Assembly: GCF_025370755.1 (NCBI RefSeq)
Contig: NZ_JAMXFC010000026.1
Location: 34,982 to 98,981, forward strand
Direction of reading: 5' to 3'
Source of the DNA: Laspinema sp. D2d
GTDB taxonomy: Bacteria; Cyanobacteriota; Cyanobacteriia; Cyanobacteriales; Laspinemataceae
Length of the DNA stretch: 64,000 bases
Under the pieces are notes generated by a model. That model was not told where the DNA came from. It saw nothing but the letters and a program-made list of their open reading frames with translations, and did not search any database. The translations under genes and the position numbers were made by a program. Of the stretch, positions 9,169 to 17,719 are shown one piece after another (within the stretch, counting starts at the first letter, position 1; every line of letters begins with the position of its first letter).

Positions 9169-10410
9169 TTAAAAACTCGGATTAACAGGCATTTCTCCCG
9201 GTTCTACGGTGACATTTAAGGTTTTTCCATCACGGTTAATTTGTAGTTCCAAGGCATTTCCCACTTGCGACCCTTGAACAATTTGCTGGACCACATCGGA
9301 CTGAGCGATCGCCTGATCTTCCATGCGTTGAATCACATCCCCCTCGCGCAATCCGGCGCGTTCCGCTGGGGAATTGGGAGAGACTCGCACAATTAATACT
9401 CCGCTATCTACCGATAACTGCATCGGACTATTGGGGTCAGTATTCAACTCTTGCTGTAATTCCGGTGTAATGGTGACCATTTCAATCCCTAAAAAGGGAT
9501 GTTGCACTTTCCCTGTGGTAATCAATTGCTGGGCGATCGCTTGTGCGGTTTGGATGGGAATGGCAAATCCCAATCCTTGTGCACCACTAATAATCGCCGT
9601 ATTCATGCCAATCACTTCTCCTCGGGCATTCAGCAACGGACCGCCTGAATTCCCGGGATTGATTGCCGCATCGGTTTGGATAAATCCCACCCGCTTATCG
9701 GGAACCCCCACATCGCGACTCGATCGCCCGGTGGCACTGACAATCCCTGCCGTCACACTATTATCTAACCCCAGGGGATTTCCGATCGCGATCGCCCATT
9801 CTCCCGGTTGCAATTGTTCTGAATTCCCCAAAGTCGCCTTGGGTAGATCCGTCGCCTCAATCTTTACCACCGCCACATCAGAAATCGGGTCCTCTCCCAA
9901 TACCGTTCCCTCAAAACTTCGCCCATCCTTGAGGACCACACTCACCGTATCCGCACCATTAATCACATGAGCATTCGTCAAAATTTGACCATCATCGCTG
10001 ATAATAAATCCCGACCCTGTACCCCGTTCCACTCGTTGTTGTGGCTCCATCGGTGCCTGTCCAAAAAACCGCCGAAAAAACGGGTCCCGAAAGGCATCGG
10101 GGAGATCCTGGGTAACCGTTCGTGCGGCATCAATTCGTACCACTGCCGGACCCACCTTTTCCACCGCCTCGACAATAAAATTAGAATTCACCGGCAAGGA
10201 TAAGACGCCGGGAGGGAGGGGAGCATCATCGGAAGTCGTCACCGAGGGAGTGCGAGGATCCAACGACCCTAGGGATAAAGGTCCATTGGTGCGTAACCAG
10301 CGATCGCCCATAAATGCTGCACCAGCACCTACCACCACCAACAACAGGTAAAGGAACACCTGTGTCCCAGAAAAATGACCCCGTTGATGATCCCGCTCTG
10401 AATTTTTCAT
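9169..10410 (-). CDS. HtrA/Deg-family serine protease with PDZ domain
   Basis: 413-residue periplasmic or thylakoid-lumen serine protease of the HtrA/HhoA/HhoB group, which degrades or refolds damaged envelope proteins. A single N-terminal hydrophobic segment (VFLYLLLVVVGAGAAFMG, residues ~18-35) is an uncleaved anchor or signal peptide. The trypsin-like domain carries the full catalytic triad: His148 (TNAHVI), Asp178 (ISDVAVVKI) and Ser255 (NPGNSGGPL). One PDZ domain covers roughly residues 300-400 (GVLIVRVSPNSPAERAGLREGD). There is only one PDZ, as usual in cyanobacteria, against two in E. coli DegP. I cannot choose between HtrA, HhoA and HhoB from motifs alone, so no symbol is given. The gene diverges from dnaA, with 256 bp between starts. 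Confidence 0.93.
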   Translation of the reverse strand: MKNSERDHQRGHFSGTQVFLYLLLVVVGAGAAFMGDRWLRTNGPLSLGSLDPRTPSVTTSDDAPLPPGVLSLPVNSNFIVEAVEKVGPAVVRIDAARTVTQDLPDAFRDPFFRRFFGQAPMEPQQRVERGTGSGFIISDDGQILTNAHVINGADTVSVVLKDGRSFEGTVLGEDPISDVAVVKIEATDLPKATLGNSEQLQPGEWAIAIGNPLGLDNSVTAGIVSATGRSSRDVGVPDKRVGFIQTDAAINPGNSGGPLLNARGEVIGMNTAIISGAQGLGFAIPIQTAQAIAQQLITTGKVQHPFLGIEMVTITPELQQELNTDPNSPMQLSVDSGVLIVRVSPNSPAERAGLREGDVIQRMEDQAIAQSDVVQQIVQGSQVGNALELQINRDGKTLNVTVEPGEMPVNPSF

Positions 10411-10666
10411 TGGTGCTTTCCTATGTTCCTTACTAAAACTCGTTAAACAATCTTACGTTTGTAAAAAAAAGACTTAAAAATTAGTCTTTAACCCCTTTGA
10501 TTATAGACAATTCCTGAATCCAAGTGGCGATCGCCTGCGAAACCCAACTCTATGGCACAAACGATGGTTAACTTAGATACCAGCCTCATCCAACAATCTC
10601 CTACTCTGGGCAGAATTTTTTGCTACAGTCATAAGGCATCAAAGATTACTGCTTGCGAGGTCAGTT

Positions 10667-12043
10667 GTGGACATTCCTCTCGAAAGTCTTTGGGATCGGG
10701 TACTGGAACGGTTACAGGTGCAATTGAGCCGTCCCACCTTTGAAACCTGGATCAAAACCGCCACTGCCGTGCAGCTAGAAAATAACTGCTTGGTGATTGA
10801 CACCCCCAATCCCTTTGCCCGCAACTGGTTACAGAAGTATTACATTAAAACCATTGCGGATGTCGTCACCGATATCCTGGGACATCCTGTAGATATTTAC
10901 ATTACTACCAGCGGCAGCGAAGCCACCCAAGGGAGCGATCGCAGCGATTATATGTGGCCCTCTCCCGTTGTCACTCAGATTCCCGAACCCACTCCCCCGC
11001 ATCCGCACCGTCCTACAGAACTCAATTCCAAATATGTTTTTTCCCGATTTGTGGTGGGTGCAAACAACCGGATGGCTCATGCCGCTTCCCTCGCTGTTGC
11101 CGAATCTCCAGGACGGGAGTTTAATCCGTTGTTTCTCTGTGGCGGGGTCGGATTGGGAAAAACTCACCTGATGCAGGCGATCGGTCATTATCGCTTAGAA
11201 ATCTCTCCTGAGTGTAAGATATTTTATGTCTCCACGGAACAATTCACCAATGATTTAATTGCCGCCATTCGCAAGGATAGTATGCAAAGTTTCCGGGAAC
11301 ATTATCGAGCAGCAGATGTGTTATTAGTCGATGACATTCAATTTATTGAAGGCAAAGAATACACTCAAGAAGAATTTTTCTATACCTTTAATACTCTGCA
11401 TGAAGCGGGGAAGCAAGTGGTCTTAGCTTCAGACCGCCCTCCTAATCACATCCCCCGCTTGCAAGAGCGATTATGTTCGCGGTTTTCAATGGGATTAATT
11501 GCGGATATTCAAACCCCAGACTTGGAAACTCGCATGGCAATTTTACAAAAAAAAGCCGAATATGAAAAAATGCGATTACCTCGGGATGTGATTGAATATA
11601 TTGCTTCTCATTTCACTTCAAATATTCGAGAATTAGAAGGGGCATTAATTCGGGTGGTGGCTTATTTATCCATTTCGGGATTACCGATGACGGTGGAAAA
11701 TATAGCCCCGATTTTAAATCCCCAAACTGAGCCAGTCAAGGCCACAGTAGAATCGGTGATGGCAGCGGTAGTCGAGATATTGGGAATTTCCCTAGAGGAT
11801 TTAAAGGGGAATTCGCGACGGCGAGAAATTAGCCAAGCGCGTCAGATTGCCATGTATCTAATCCGTCAGCATACGGATTTGAGTTTACCCAAAATTGGGG
11901 AAGAATTTGGCGGAAAAGACCATACCACAGTGCTGTACAGTTGTGAAAAAATTGCGGCGCTCAAGGATAATGATGTGGAAATGCGGAATTTGCTGCGGCA
12001 GTTGAGCGATCGCATTCACTTTGCAAGTAAATCCCCCGAGTAA
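10667..12043 (+). CDS. dnaA: Chromosomal replication initiator protein DnaA
   Basis: 458-residue AAA+ ATPase that binds DnaA boxes at oriC and opens the DNA. The GTG start gives [17 protein letters not shown], the usual domain I start. Domain III has Walker [11 protein letters not shown] (residues ~154-163) and Walker B LLVDDIQF (~216-223). The C-terminal helix-turn-helix domain IV carries the DnaA signature around [15 protein letters not shown] (~425-439). Linker domain II (~80-120) is proline-rich and variable, as expected. The gene is followed by oriC and dnaN on the same strand, the standard bacterial order although not universal in cyanobacteria. An imperfect hairpin (AAGACT/AGTCTT, ~10471-10490) lies in the shared htrA-dnaA upstream region; no upstream DnaA box was found there. 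Confidence 0.98.
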   Translation: MDIPLESLWDRVLERLQVQLSRPTFETWIKTATAVQLENNCLVIDTPNPFARNWLQKYYIKTIADVVTDILGHPVDIYITTSGSEATQGSDRSDYMWPSPVVTQIPEPTPPHPHRPTELNSKYVFSRFVVGANNRMAHAASLAVAESPGREFNPLFLCGGVGLGKTHLMQAIGHYRLEISPECKIFYVSTEQFTNDLIAAIRKDSMQSFREHYRAADVLLVDDIQFIEGKEYTQEEFFYTFNTLHEAGKQVVLASDRPPNHIPRLQERLCSRFSMGLIADIQTPDLETRMAILQKKAEYEKMRLPRDVIEYIASHFTSNIRELEGALIRVVAYLSISGLPMTVENIAPILNPQTEPVKATVESVMAAVVEILGISLEDLKGNSRRREISQARQIAMYLIRQHTDLSLPKIGEEFGGKDHTTVLYSCEKIAALKDNDVEMRNLLRQLSDRIHFASKSPE

Positions 12044-12090
12044 GGCGTCCGATGGGTTCCCTCCCCATTCCTCCCCCGGCGGCGATCGCC

Positions 12091-12225
12091 TGGGGAAAAT
12101 TTCTTTAAATTGTGGAAAAACTGGGGAAAACACCGGGGAAAAAGTCTCCTCCCTAGGCGAAAATTACGGATTAAGTAAAAATACTTTGTGGAAAAATCGG
12201 TAAAGTTTTCCACAAGTTTTCCACA
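12091..12225. other. Chromosomal origin of replication (oriC) with DnaA boxes
   Basis: The 332-bp gap between dnaA and dnaN contains four exact copies of the cyanobacterial DnaA box TTTTCCACA: 12111-12119 and 12187-12195 on the minus strand, 12206-12214 and 12217-12225 on the plus strand. The last three are packed into 39 bp. Near-matches TGGGGAAAA occur at 12091-12099 and 12122-12130. An AT-rich stretch (~12159-12187, AAAATTACGG to TACTTT) lies between box 1 and the cluster and is a candidate unwinding element. Position between dnaA and dnaN plus box clustering makes oriC the clear reading; the exact borders and the unwinding site are inferred. Confidence 0.9.
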
Positions 12226-12375
12226 GGGGTAGAGGAGGAGAAATCAAGAGGTAGGAAAAAAGGCGATCACACCTTTGCCACTGGATAGAGGAAAGAAGCA
12301 GTGGTAGGATGGGCGATCGGGCAAAAATTGCGCCGATCGCTGTACTGACCCCAAACAAGGCACCTCTGAAGACTC

Positions 12376-13569
12376 ATGAAATTTATTTGCGCTCAAAACG
12401 AACTCGCCACCAACCTATCCCTCATCAGTCGTGCAGTCCCCTCTCGTCCGACTCATCCGGTACTCGCCAACGTGCTACTCAGTGCCGATGAGGAACAGCA
12501 GCAAGTCAGCTTAACTGCCTTTGATTTATCCCTGGGGATCAAAACCAGTTTTGCCGCCAAAGTCGAAACCAGCGGCACCCTCACCCTCCCCGCCAAACTC
12601 TTTAACGACATCATCTCGCGCCTTCCCGATGGAGAAGTCACCCTCGACGATGAAAGACCCTCCAGCGGCGAAGATAGCACCTCTGAAGCGGGAATTTTAG
12701 CCACCATCACCTCCACCTCGGGACGTTACGAAGTCCGGGGAATGAGTGCCGAAGAATTTCCCGCACTGCCAACCGTTTCCGAAGGACAAACCGTGCAACT
12801 TCCCGCCGAGGCCCTCATGCAAGGACTGCACGGGACCTTATTCGCCACCTCTGCCGATGAAACCAAGCAAGTGTTAACCGGCGTTCATTTAATCGTCCAT
12901 GCGGATAGCTTAGAATTTGCCGCTACCGATGGACACCGCTTGGCGATCGTGGAAACCATCAACGAAACAGAAGAAAGTGACAGCGATGAATCAGATGAAC
13001 CCGATGAAGATGCCGATGAATTAGAAGTCACCGTCCCAGCGCGTGCCTTACGAGAACTCGATCGCATCGTGGGAATGCATGAAGGACATGAACCCATTTC
13101 CCTCAACTTTGACCCCGGACAAATCGTCTTAGAACTGGGAGGATTTCGCCTCACCAGTCGCACCCTAGAAGGTCAATATCCCGCCTATAGCCAATTAGTT
13201 CCCCGGTCCTTTGAGCGTCAAGTCACTGTAGAACGCCGCCAACTTCTAAGCGCTTTAGAACGCATTGGCGTCTTAGCCGATCGCAAAAATAACATCGTCA
13301 AATTCTCCATCGACCAAGAAAAACAAATGCTCTCTCTCTCCGTCGAAGCTGCCGATGTCGGCAGTGGACGAGAATCCATGTCCGCTCAAATTACCGGAGA
13401 GAGTTTAGAGATTGCATTTAACGTCAAATATGCAATGGAATCCTTAAAAAATATCAGCGCTACCGAAATTATCATCAAGCTGAATTCAGCCACCTCCCCC
13501 GTCGTCTTATCTCCCCTAACCGGCGTAAAAATGACCCATTTAATCATGCCAGTTCAGATGCGAGGTTAA
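12376..13569 (+). CDS. dnaN: DNA polymerase III beta subunit (sliding clamp)
   Basis: 397-residue clamp protein; two copies form the ring that keeps polymerase III on DNA. The start MKFICAQNELATNLSLISRAV is typical, and the three clamp domains follow (break points near residues 120 and 255). The C-terminus ends LTGVKMTHLIMPVQMRG, with the conserved HLIMPVQ-type tail. An acidic stretch (ETEESDSDESDEPDEDADELE, residues ~198-218) makes the protein longer than the usual ~370-385 residues and sits where domain 2 has an exposed loop. The gene is directly downstream of oriC and shares dnaA's direction, so transcription from dnaA may cross the origin. Confidence 0.97.
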   Translation: MKFICAQNELATNLSLISRAVPSRPTHPVLANVLLSADEEQQQVSLTAFDLSLGIKTSFAAKVETSGTLTLPAKLFNDIISRLPDGEVTLDDERPSSGEDSTSEAGILATITSTSGRYEVRGMSAEEFPALPTVSEGQTVQLPAEALMQGLHGTLFATSADETKQVLTGVHLIVHADSLEFAATDGHRLAIVETINETEESDSDESDEPDEDADELEVTVPARALRELDRIVGMHEGHEPISLNFDPGQIVLELGGFRLTSRTLEGQYPAYSQLVPRSFERQVTVERRQLLSALERIGVLADRKNNIVKFSIDQEKQMLSLSVEAADVGSGRESMSAQITGESLEIAFNVKYAMESLKNISATEIIIKLNSATSPVVLSPLTGVKMTHLIMPVQMRG

Positions 13570-14036
13570 GGCGCGATTAACGGTTTATGAGAAGAGTGGT
13601 TTTCCTGTGTTCCTAGTTTGAAACTGGGAACGCAGTTTTTATTACCGAGCAAGGGTTTCCCAGGGAGCGAGAGACGCTCCCACTCCCCGAATAATCAGAC
13701 AGACCCTTATATTTTCTGTGAAGGAGTCATATTTTTCTTCACATTTTTTAATTATTTTTAACAAGATTAATCAAAATTATAGAGTTATAATGATTGCAAA
13801 TTTAAAGAAGTCTGGCCCAACCCTCTCAGGAAGTATATTTTAATACAAAAAATCAAGAAATATCCACCTGATGATTGCAGTCGTGAAGGGGATAGCTCTG
13901 ATTCGCATCCGTCCCAACCCGGAATGGGGTGCGATGATTCATTGGTATTAACCCAGTGGAGAACAACCAGGGACTCCCGGGATGACTTTCCTCTGCATCG
14001 GTTAGACCCCTAACTTAATGAACAACACAGAAGCTT
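13570..14036. other. 467-bp gap with two small hairpins, no gene
   Basis: Two imperfect palindromes lie just after dnaN: GTTCCTAGTTTGAAACTGGGAAC (~13608-13630), followed by a T-rich stretch and suitable as a terminator, and GGGAGCGAGAGACGCTCCC (~13662-13680). The latter resembles GC-rich pieces near 9065 and 35050. The remaining ~330 bp are AT-rich at first and then mixed; I see no coding signal, promoter or RNA that I could support. Confidence 0.5.
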
Positions 14037-14912
14037 ATGGTTGTACAATTTTCTGACCTCATCGCTCCCCAATTCATCGCTCAATCTAGTGAAACAGGTG
14101 GGAGTGAATCCTTTTGGCAATCAGCCCACAAAACAGTGGCTCATGTCCAAGAGGTCGTCACGAATACCACGGGTGAAACAGTCAAATCAATCGGAAAGGC
14201 TGCATCCTGGAGTGGTTCTAAGACAACAGAAGCCGTTTCCTCTGTGGGAACGATAGTGGGTAAGGCGGCAAGTAGTGCATCGGATGCGATCGGCAATACC
14301 ACCTCATCCGTAACCCAAACTGCAATAAACGCAGCAAGTGGGACGGTTCATACGATTGGAAACGCCACTTCAACCATTACTGAGGAAGCATCTAAGGCGG
14401 CAAGCGGTACTGTTCACTGGGTTAGTGACACTACTGCAGCTACTGGTCATGCCATTGGCAACTTTGCCACTGGCACGGTTCATACGATTGGAAACGCCAC
14501 TTTAACCATTGCTGAGGAAGCATCCAAGGCGGCAAGCGGTACTGTTCACTGGGTTAGTGACACTACTGCAGCTACTGGTCATGCCATTGGCAACTTTGCC
14601 ACTGGTACGGTTCATACGATTGGAAACGCCACTTCAACCATTACTGAGGAAGCATCCAAGGTGATCACCGGGGCAATTGAGACGATTGATAACTCCTTCC
14701 AGAGCATAATCCCCTGGATAATCGAAAAAATTCTGGTGTTTGTGTGGGGAATAATCAAGGGAATAGGGTTAGGAGTTCTACAGTTTGCCCAGCATCATTC
14801 TTGGGAACTATTAGCTACAGTTCTGGGATTATGTGGGATTTATGCAGTTTGGTTGGGGGCCAAAACTTTTTTCAAAGCCCCCCTTGATAAACAGGTGAAG
14901 ACTCGAAGCTAA
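14037..14912 (+). CDS. Tandem-repeat helical protein with C-terminal membrane segments
   Basis: 291 residues. Residues ~25-220 are Ala/Thr/Ser-rich and amphipathic, reminiscent of apolipoprotein-, phasin- or LEA-like helices, with a 44-residue unit (GTVHTIGNAT ... HAIGNFAT) present twice in full and once in part. The C-terminal ~70 residues contain two hydrophobic segments (IEKILVFVWGIIKGIGLGVL and LLATVLGLCGIYAVWLGAK) and a basic tail. There is no signal peptide. The shape suggests a membrane-anchored protein with an extended helical arm, perhaps lining a membrane or lipid surface, but I do not recognise the family and name no function. A strong hairpin (15009-15060) follows. Copy number is likely variable because the repeats are almost identical in DNA. 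Confidence 0.75.
   Translation: MVVQFSDLIAPQFIAQSSETGGSESFWQSAHKTVAHVQEVVTNTTGETVKSIGKAASWSGSKTTEAVSSVGTIVGKAASSASDAIGNTTSSVTQTAINAASGTVHTIGNATSTITEEASKAASGTVHWVSDTTAATGHAIGNFATGTVHTIGNATLTIAEEASKAASGTVHWVSDTTAATGHAIGNFATGTVHTIGNATSTITEEASKVITGAIETIDNSFQSIIPWIIEKILVFVWGIIKGIGLGVLQFAQHHSWELLATVLGLCGIYAVWLGAKTFFKAPLDKQVKTRS
14340..14660 (+). repeat. 132-bp tandem coding repeats, 2.4 copies
   Basis: Copy 1 is 14340-14471, copy 2 is 14472-14603 and a partial copy 3 runs from 14604 to about 14660. Copies 1 and 2 differ at only four of 132 bases, two of them changing an amino acid (Ser/Leu and Thr/Ala). The period is a multiple of three, so the frame is kept. Such similarity points to a recent duplication or ongoing conversion. 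Confidence 0.92.
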
Positions 14913-15008
14913 AATCTGCCTGGGTCATGCTCATCCATCCGCTTCAAAATCAGAACCATAGGAATGGGAGATTCTAACTCACTCGGTTTCCCAGCTCCCA
15001 TTCCCACC

Positions 15009-15060
15009 AAAGCTAAATAAGGGGTTACAGCATGAATGTTGTAACCCCTTATTTAGCTTT
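15009..15060. terminator. Perfect 21-bp stem hairpin between two convergent genes
   Basis: Arms 15009-15029 and 15040-15060 are exact complements (start AAAGCTAAATAAGG, end CCTTATTTAGCTTT) around a 10-base loop. It lies between the repeat protein (plus strand) and tRNA-Leu (minus strand), ending two bases from the tRNA 3' end, so it can act as a bidirectional terminator. Three T's follow on each strand, fewer than in a classic terminator. Confidence 0.7.
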
Positions 15061-15062
15061 AA

Positions 15063-15143
15063 TGCGGATGGCGAGACTCGAACTCGCAAGGCAAAGCCAC
15101 ACGCCCCTCAAACGTGCGCGTATACCAATTCCGCCACATCCGC
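15063..15143 (-). tRNA. tRNA-Leu (GAG)
   Basis: On the minus strand the sequence starts GCGGATGTGGCGGAATTGG. The 7-bp acceptor stem GCGGATG/CATCCGC pairs exactly (15143-15137 with 15070-15064). The anticodon stem CACGT/GCGTG (one G-U pair) holds the 7-base loop TTGAGGG, giving anticodon GAG with U33. A type II variable arm (TGGCTTTGCC) and the T-arm GCGAGTTCGAGTCTCGC are present, as required for leucine. The discriminator base is A; CCA is not encoded. It would read CUC and CUU codons. Confidence 0.95.
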
Positions 15144-15406
15144 ACGCAATGAACTATCTTAGCTCATCTGTGATTAACTTACCATACTTTTCTGAAAAAT
15201 GTTCACAATTTTGAAAGATTTTTTTCAAAATTGTCAGAATTCTTCCAGGAACCCGGGTTTCAGCCTCTTGATGCTTTCGAGGCAATCTCGTATTATCCGA
15301 TACATGATAGGATTTGGAGTTGGCATATCTATGCGGCTGAATCCGGGACACCCACAGGATTCGGTCATCCTTTATTGATTTTTACGAGTTGAGCAACCGC
15401 AGGCCC

Positions 15407-16756
15407 ATGCAATTCTCCAAAGTTCTCATTGCCAATCGCGGCGAAATCGCCCTTCGGATTCTCCGGACCTGTGAGGAGATGGGGATTGCCACGGTTGCGG
15501 TACACTCCACGATTGACCGTCATGCCCTCCATGTCCAACTGGCTGATGAGGCGGTTTGTATTGGCGAACCTCCCAGTGCCAAAAGTTATCTGAATATTCC
15601 CAATATTATCTCTGCTGCCTTAACCCTCAACGCCACGGCAATTCACCCGGGTTATGGGTTCCTGTCGGAAAATGCGCGGTTTGCCGAAATCTGTGCTGAT
15701 CATCAGATTAGTTTTATCGGACCGACTCCCGAGGCGATGCGTGCAATGGGAGATAAGTCTACGGCAAAGGAAACCATGCAAAAGGCTGGAGTGCCCACAG
15801 TCCCGGGAAGTGATGGGTTAATTAGTAATGAAAAAGATGCCCGGGAAATTGCCCTCAAAATCGGCTATCCCGTCATTATTAAGGCAACCGCTGGGGGTGG
15901 CGGACGAGGAATGCGCTTAGTTCGCGAAGAAAGCGAACTTCCGAAACTGTTTGCAGCAGCGCAAGGGGAAGCAGAAGCGGCATTTGGGAATCCTGGGGTT
16001 TATTTAGAAAAATTTATTGAACGCCCTCGCCATATTGAGTTTCAAATCCTGGCGGATGCTCATGGCAATGTGATCCATTTGGGAGAACGGGAATGCTCGA
16101 TTCAGCGCCGTCACCAAAAACTGCTGGAAGAAGCCCCTAGTCCGGCTTTAACTCCCAGCTTACGCCAAAAAATGGGCAAGGCGGCGGTGAAGGCGGCGAA
16201 GTCGATTAATTATACGGGTGCTGGAACGATTGAGTTTCTGCTGGATCACACGGGTCATTTCTATTTTATGGAAATGAATACTCGGATCCAGGTAGAACAC
16301 CCGGTGACGGAAATGATTACGGGGTTGGATTTGATTGCGGAACAGATTCGGATTGCTCAAGGGGAAAAACTGCGCCTGAGTCAGGATGAGGTGCAGTTAA
16401 GGGGTCATGCGATCGAATGTCGGATTAATGCGGAAGACCCCGATCGCAATTTTCGCCCTTGTCCCGGACGCATTAACGGATTTTTACCCCCAGGCGGTCC
16501 CGGTGTGCGGATGGATTCCCACGTCTACACGGATTACGATATTCCCGCCTATTATGATTCGCTCATTGGCAAGTTAATTGTCTGGGGTTGCGATCGCCCT
16601 TCGGCCCTCAAACGCATGAGACGCGCCCTCCGCGAATGCGCCATCACCGGCGTCCCCACTACAATTCCTTTCCATCAAAAGATTCTGGAACATCCCGATT
16701 TTATTAAAGGGGATGTTTATACCAACTTTGTAGAACAGATGATGTCGAAGAGTTGA
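15407..16756 (+). CDS. accC: Acetyl-CoA carboxylase biotin carboxylase subunit
   Basis: 449-residue ATP-grasp enzyme that carboxylates biotin on the AccB carrier, first step of fatty-acid synthesis. The start [18 protein letters not shown] is the family's usual start; an in-frame TTG 18 bases earlier would add six residues and is not preferred. The glycine-rich ATP loop [12 protein letters not shown] is near residues 158-169, and the active-site region [16 protein letters not shown] near 286-301. Length equals the family norm (~448). As usual in cyanobacteria it is not beside accB. A YggT-family gene converges after 140 bp of low-complexity repeat. Confidence 0.97.
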   Translation: MQFSKVLIANRGEIALRILRTCEEMGIATVAVHSTIDRHALHVQLADEAVCIGEPPSAKSYLNIPNIISAALTLNATAIHPGYGFLSENARFAEICADHQISFIGPTPEAMRAMGDKSTAKETMQKAGVPTVPGSDGLISNEKDAREIALKIGYPVIIKATAGGGGRGMRLVREESELPKLFAAAQGEAEAAFGNPGVYLEKFIERPRHIEFQILADAHGNVIHLGERECSIQRRHQKLLEEAPSPALTPSLRQKMGKAAVKAAKSINYTGAGTIEFLLDHTGHFYFMEMNTRIQVEHPVTEMITGLDLIAEQIRIAQGEKLRLSQDEVQLRGHAIECRINAEDPDRNFRPCPGRINGFLPPGGPGVRMDSHVYTDYDIPAYYDSLIGKLIVWGCDRPSALKRMRRALRECAITGVPTTIPFHQKILEHPDFIKGDVYTNFVEQMMSKS

Positions 16757-16762
16757 GGTTTG

Positions 16763-16893
16763 GAGGAGATGGGGGAGATAGGGGAGATAGGGGAGATTAA
16801 GAACTTTGTAATTAACGACCTGCTGTCTTTTCTGCATCATCTCCCGTATCCTCCCCATCTCCCGTATCCTCCCCATCTCCCCCATCCCCTATC
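16763..16893. repeat. Inverted low-complexity GGAGATGGGG repeats
   Basis: Left block (~16763-16799) is built from GGGGGAGAT/AGGGGAGAT units; right block (~16839-16893) carries the complementary units (CCCCATCTCCCGTATCCT). Together they can fold back across a 40-base spacer and may end transcription of accC and ycf19, which converge here. The unit is shared with 55491-55549 and 63838-64000. Confidence 0.75.
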
Positions 16894-16896
16894 TAA

Positions 16897-17184
16897 CTAC
16901 ATCATCATCCGCAACAACCCTTGCTGACCCAAGAGAATTTCACGGAGTAGACTGAAGATACCGACCCAGATAATGGGGGTAATGTCTACACCGCCTAGGG
17001 GGGCGATGATTTTGCGGGTTGGGGCTAGGAAGGGTTCTGTGGGGAGGGCAATTAGGACCCAGGGAAATTTAGTGAGTTCGACTTGGGGATACCAGGTTAG
17101 GATAATCCGGAAAATGAAGCATAGGGTCATCACGACTAAGAGGGGGCCAATGATCCAACTGGCGATCGCTACCGATGTCATCAT
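16897..17184 (-). CDS. ycf19: YggT-family membrane protein (Ycf19)
   Basis: 95-residue integral membrane protein of the YggT/Ycf19 family. It has two hydrophobic segments (WIIGPLLVVMTLCFIFRIIL near residues 10-29 and ITPIIWVGIFSLLREILL near 68-85) flanking the conserved loop with PTEPFLAPTRKIIAPLGGVD. The family is found in all cyanobacteria and many plastids, and members have been tied to thylakoid or nucleoid organisation; its exact role is not settled. It lies between accC and psbX, divergent from psbX across 199 bp. Confidence 0.92.
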   Translation of the reverse strand: MMTSVAIASWIIGPLLVVMTLCFIFRIILTWYPQVELTKFPWVLIALPTEPFLAPTRKIIAPLGGVDITPIIWVGIFSLLREILLGQQGLLRMMM

Positions 17185-17383
17185 GAGTAAAAATTTAAGT
17201 TTTGTTACAACCTTGTTAACTCCATTCTATTTCAATCCCTGCCCCCTGGTGTAGCCCCTTGTTGTTGCTTCTCCCCTTGAATCCCTAAGTGATGGAGTTT
17301 TGGAATTGGAATAAACTGGACTTCTCAACGGGGTAACGGTTTAATAAAATGATAGAAATGTAAATCTTGTTTAAGGAGATACT

Positions 17384-17503
17384 ATGACGCCATCACTCGC
17401 CAACCTTTTTTGGAGCCTCTTCTGGGGTGCATTCCTGATCGTGATCCCCGCCACTGCTGCCCTGATCTTCATCAGCCAGAAAGATAAAGTGCAACGGTTC
17501 TAA
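17384..17503 (+). CDS. psbX: Photosystem II protein PsbX
   Basis: 39-residue one-helix subunit of photosystem II. The start MTPSLANLFWSLFWG, a single membrane helix (LFWGAFLIVIPATAALIFI) and the end SQKDKVQRF match the PsbX family, with its conserved MTPSLANF start and ISQKDK motif. PsbX sits at the edge of the PSII core near cytochrome b559 and affects quinone exchange. AAGGAGA about 6 bases before the ATG is a strong ribosome site. Length is normal. A GAAACCTCAGCG inverted repeat follows the stop. Confidence 0.96.
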   Translation: MTPSLANLFWSLFWGAFLIVIPATAALIFISQKDKVQRF

Positions 17504-17519
17504 ACCGGCGAACTCGATG

Positions 17520-17588
17520 GAAACCTCAGCGCAGCGCGATCGCCAACCCATTTAGGAAGGTTAGGGACTCCCTATACGCTGAGGTTTC
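17520..17588. terminator. Inverted repeat downstream of psbX
   Basis: GAAACCTCAGCG (17520-17531) and CGCTGAGGTTTC (17577-17588) are exact 12-base complements around 45 bases. It begins 17 bases after the psbX stop and is followed by TTCGCTT. It may terminate or stabilise the short psbX mRNA; there is no clean T-run, so this is a moderate call. Confidence 0.45.
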
Positions 17589-17719
17589 TTCGCTTACCCG
17601 GAAGGGCAATTGCCCTAAACAGAAGCCCAACTTATGCTCATCCCAATCCAAGCGAATCTGGAGCGGGTGGAGATTTAGCGGGATACTCGCTAACATAAAA
17701 AAGATGAAGGAGAGAGCAG

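Noticed and set aside
15389..15406. Upstream TTG start for accC adding six residues.
   Set aside because: The family starts at [13 protein letters not shown] and the ATG at 15407 gives the standard length.
16574..16885. 103-codon minus-strand frame rich in Met-Gly-Glu.
   Set aside because: It is the translation of low-complexity GGAGATGGGG repeats plus the antisense of accC.
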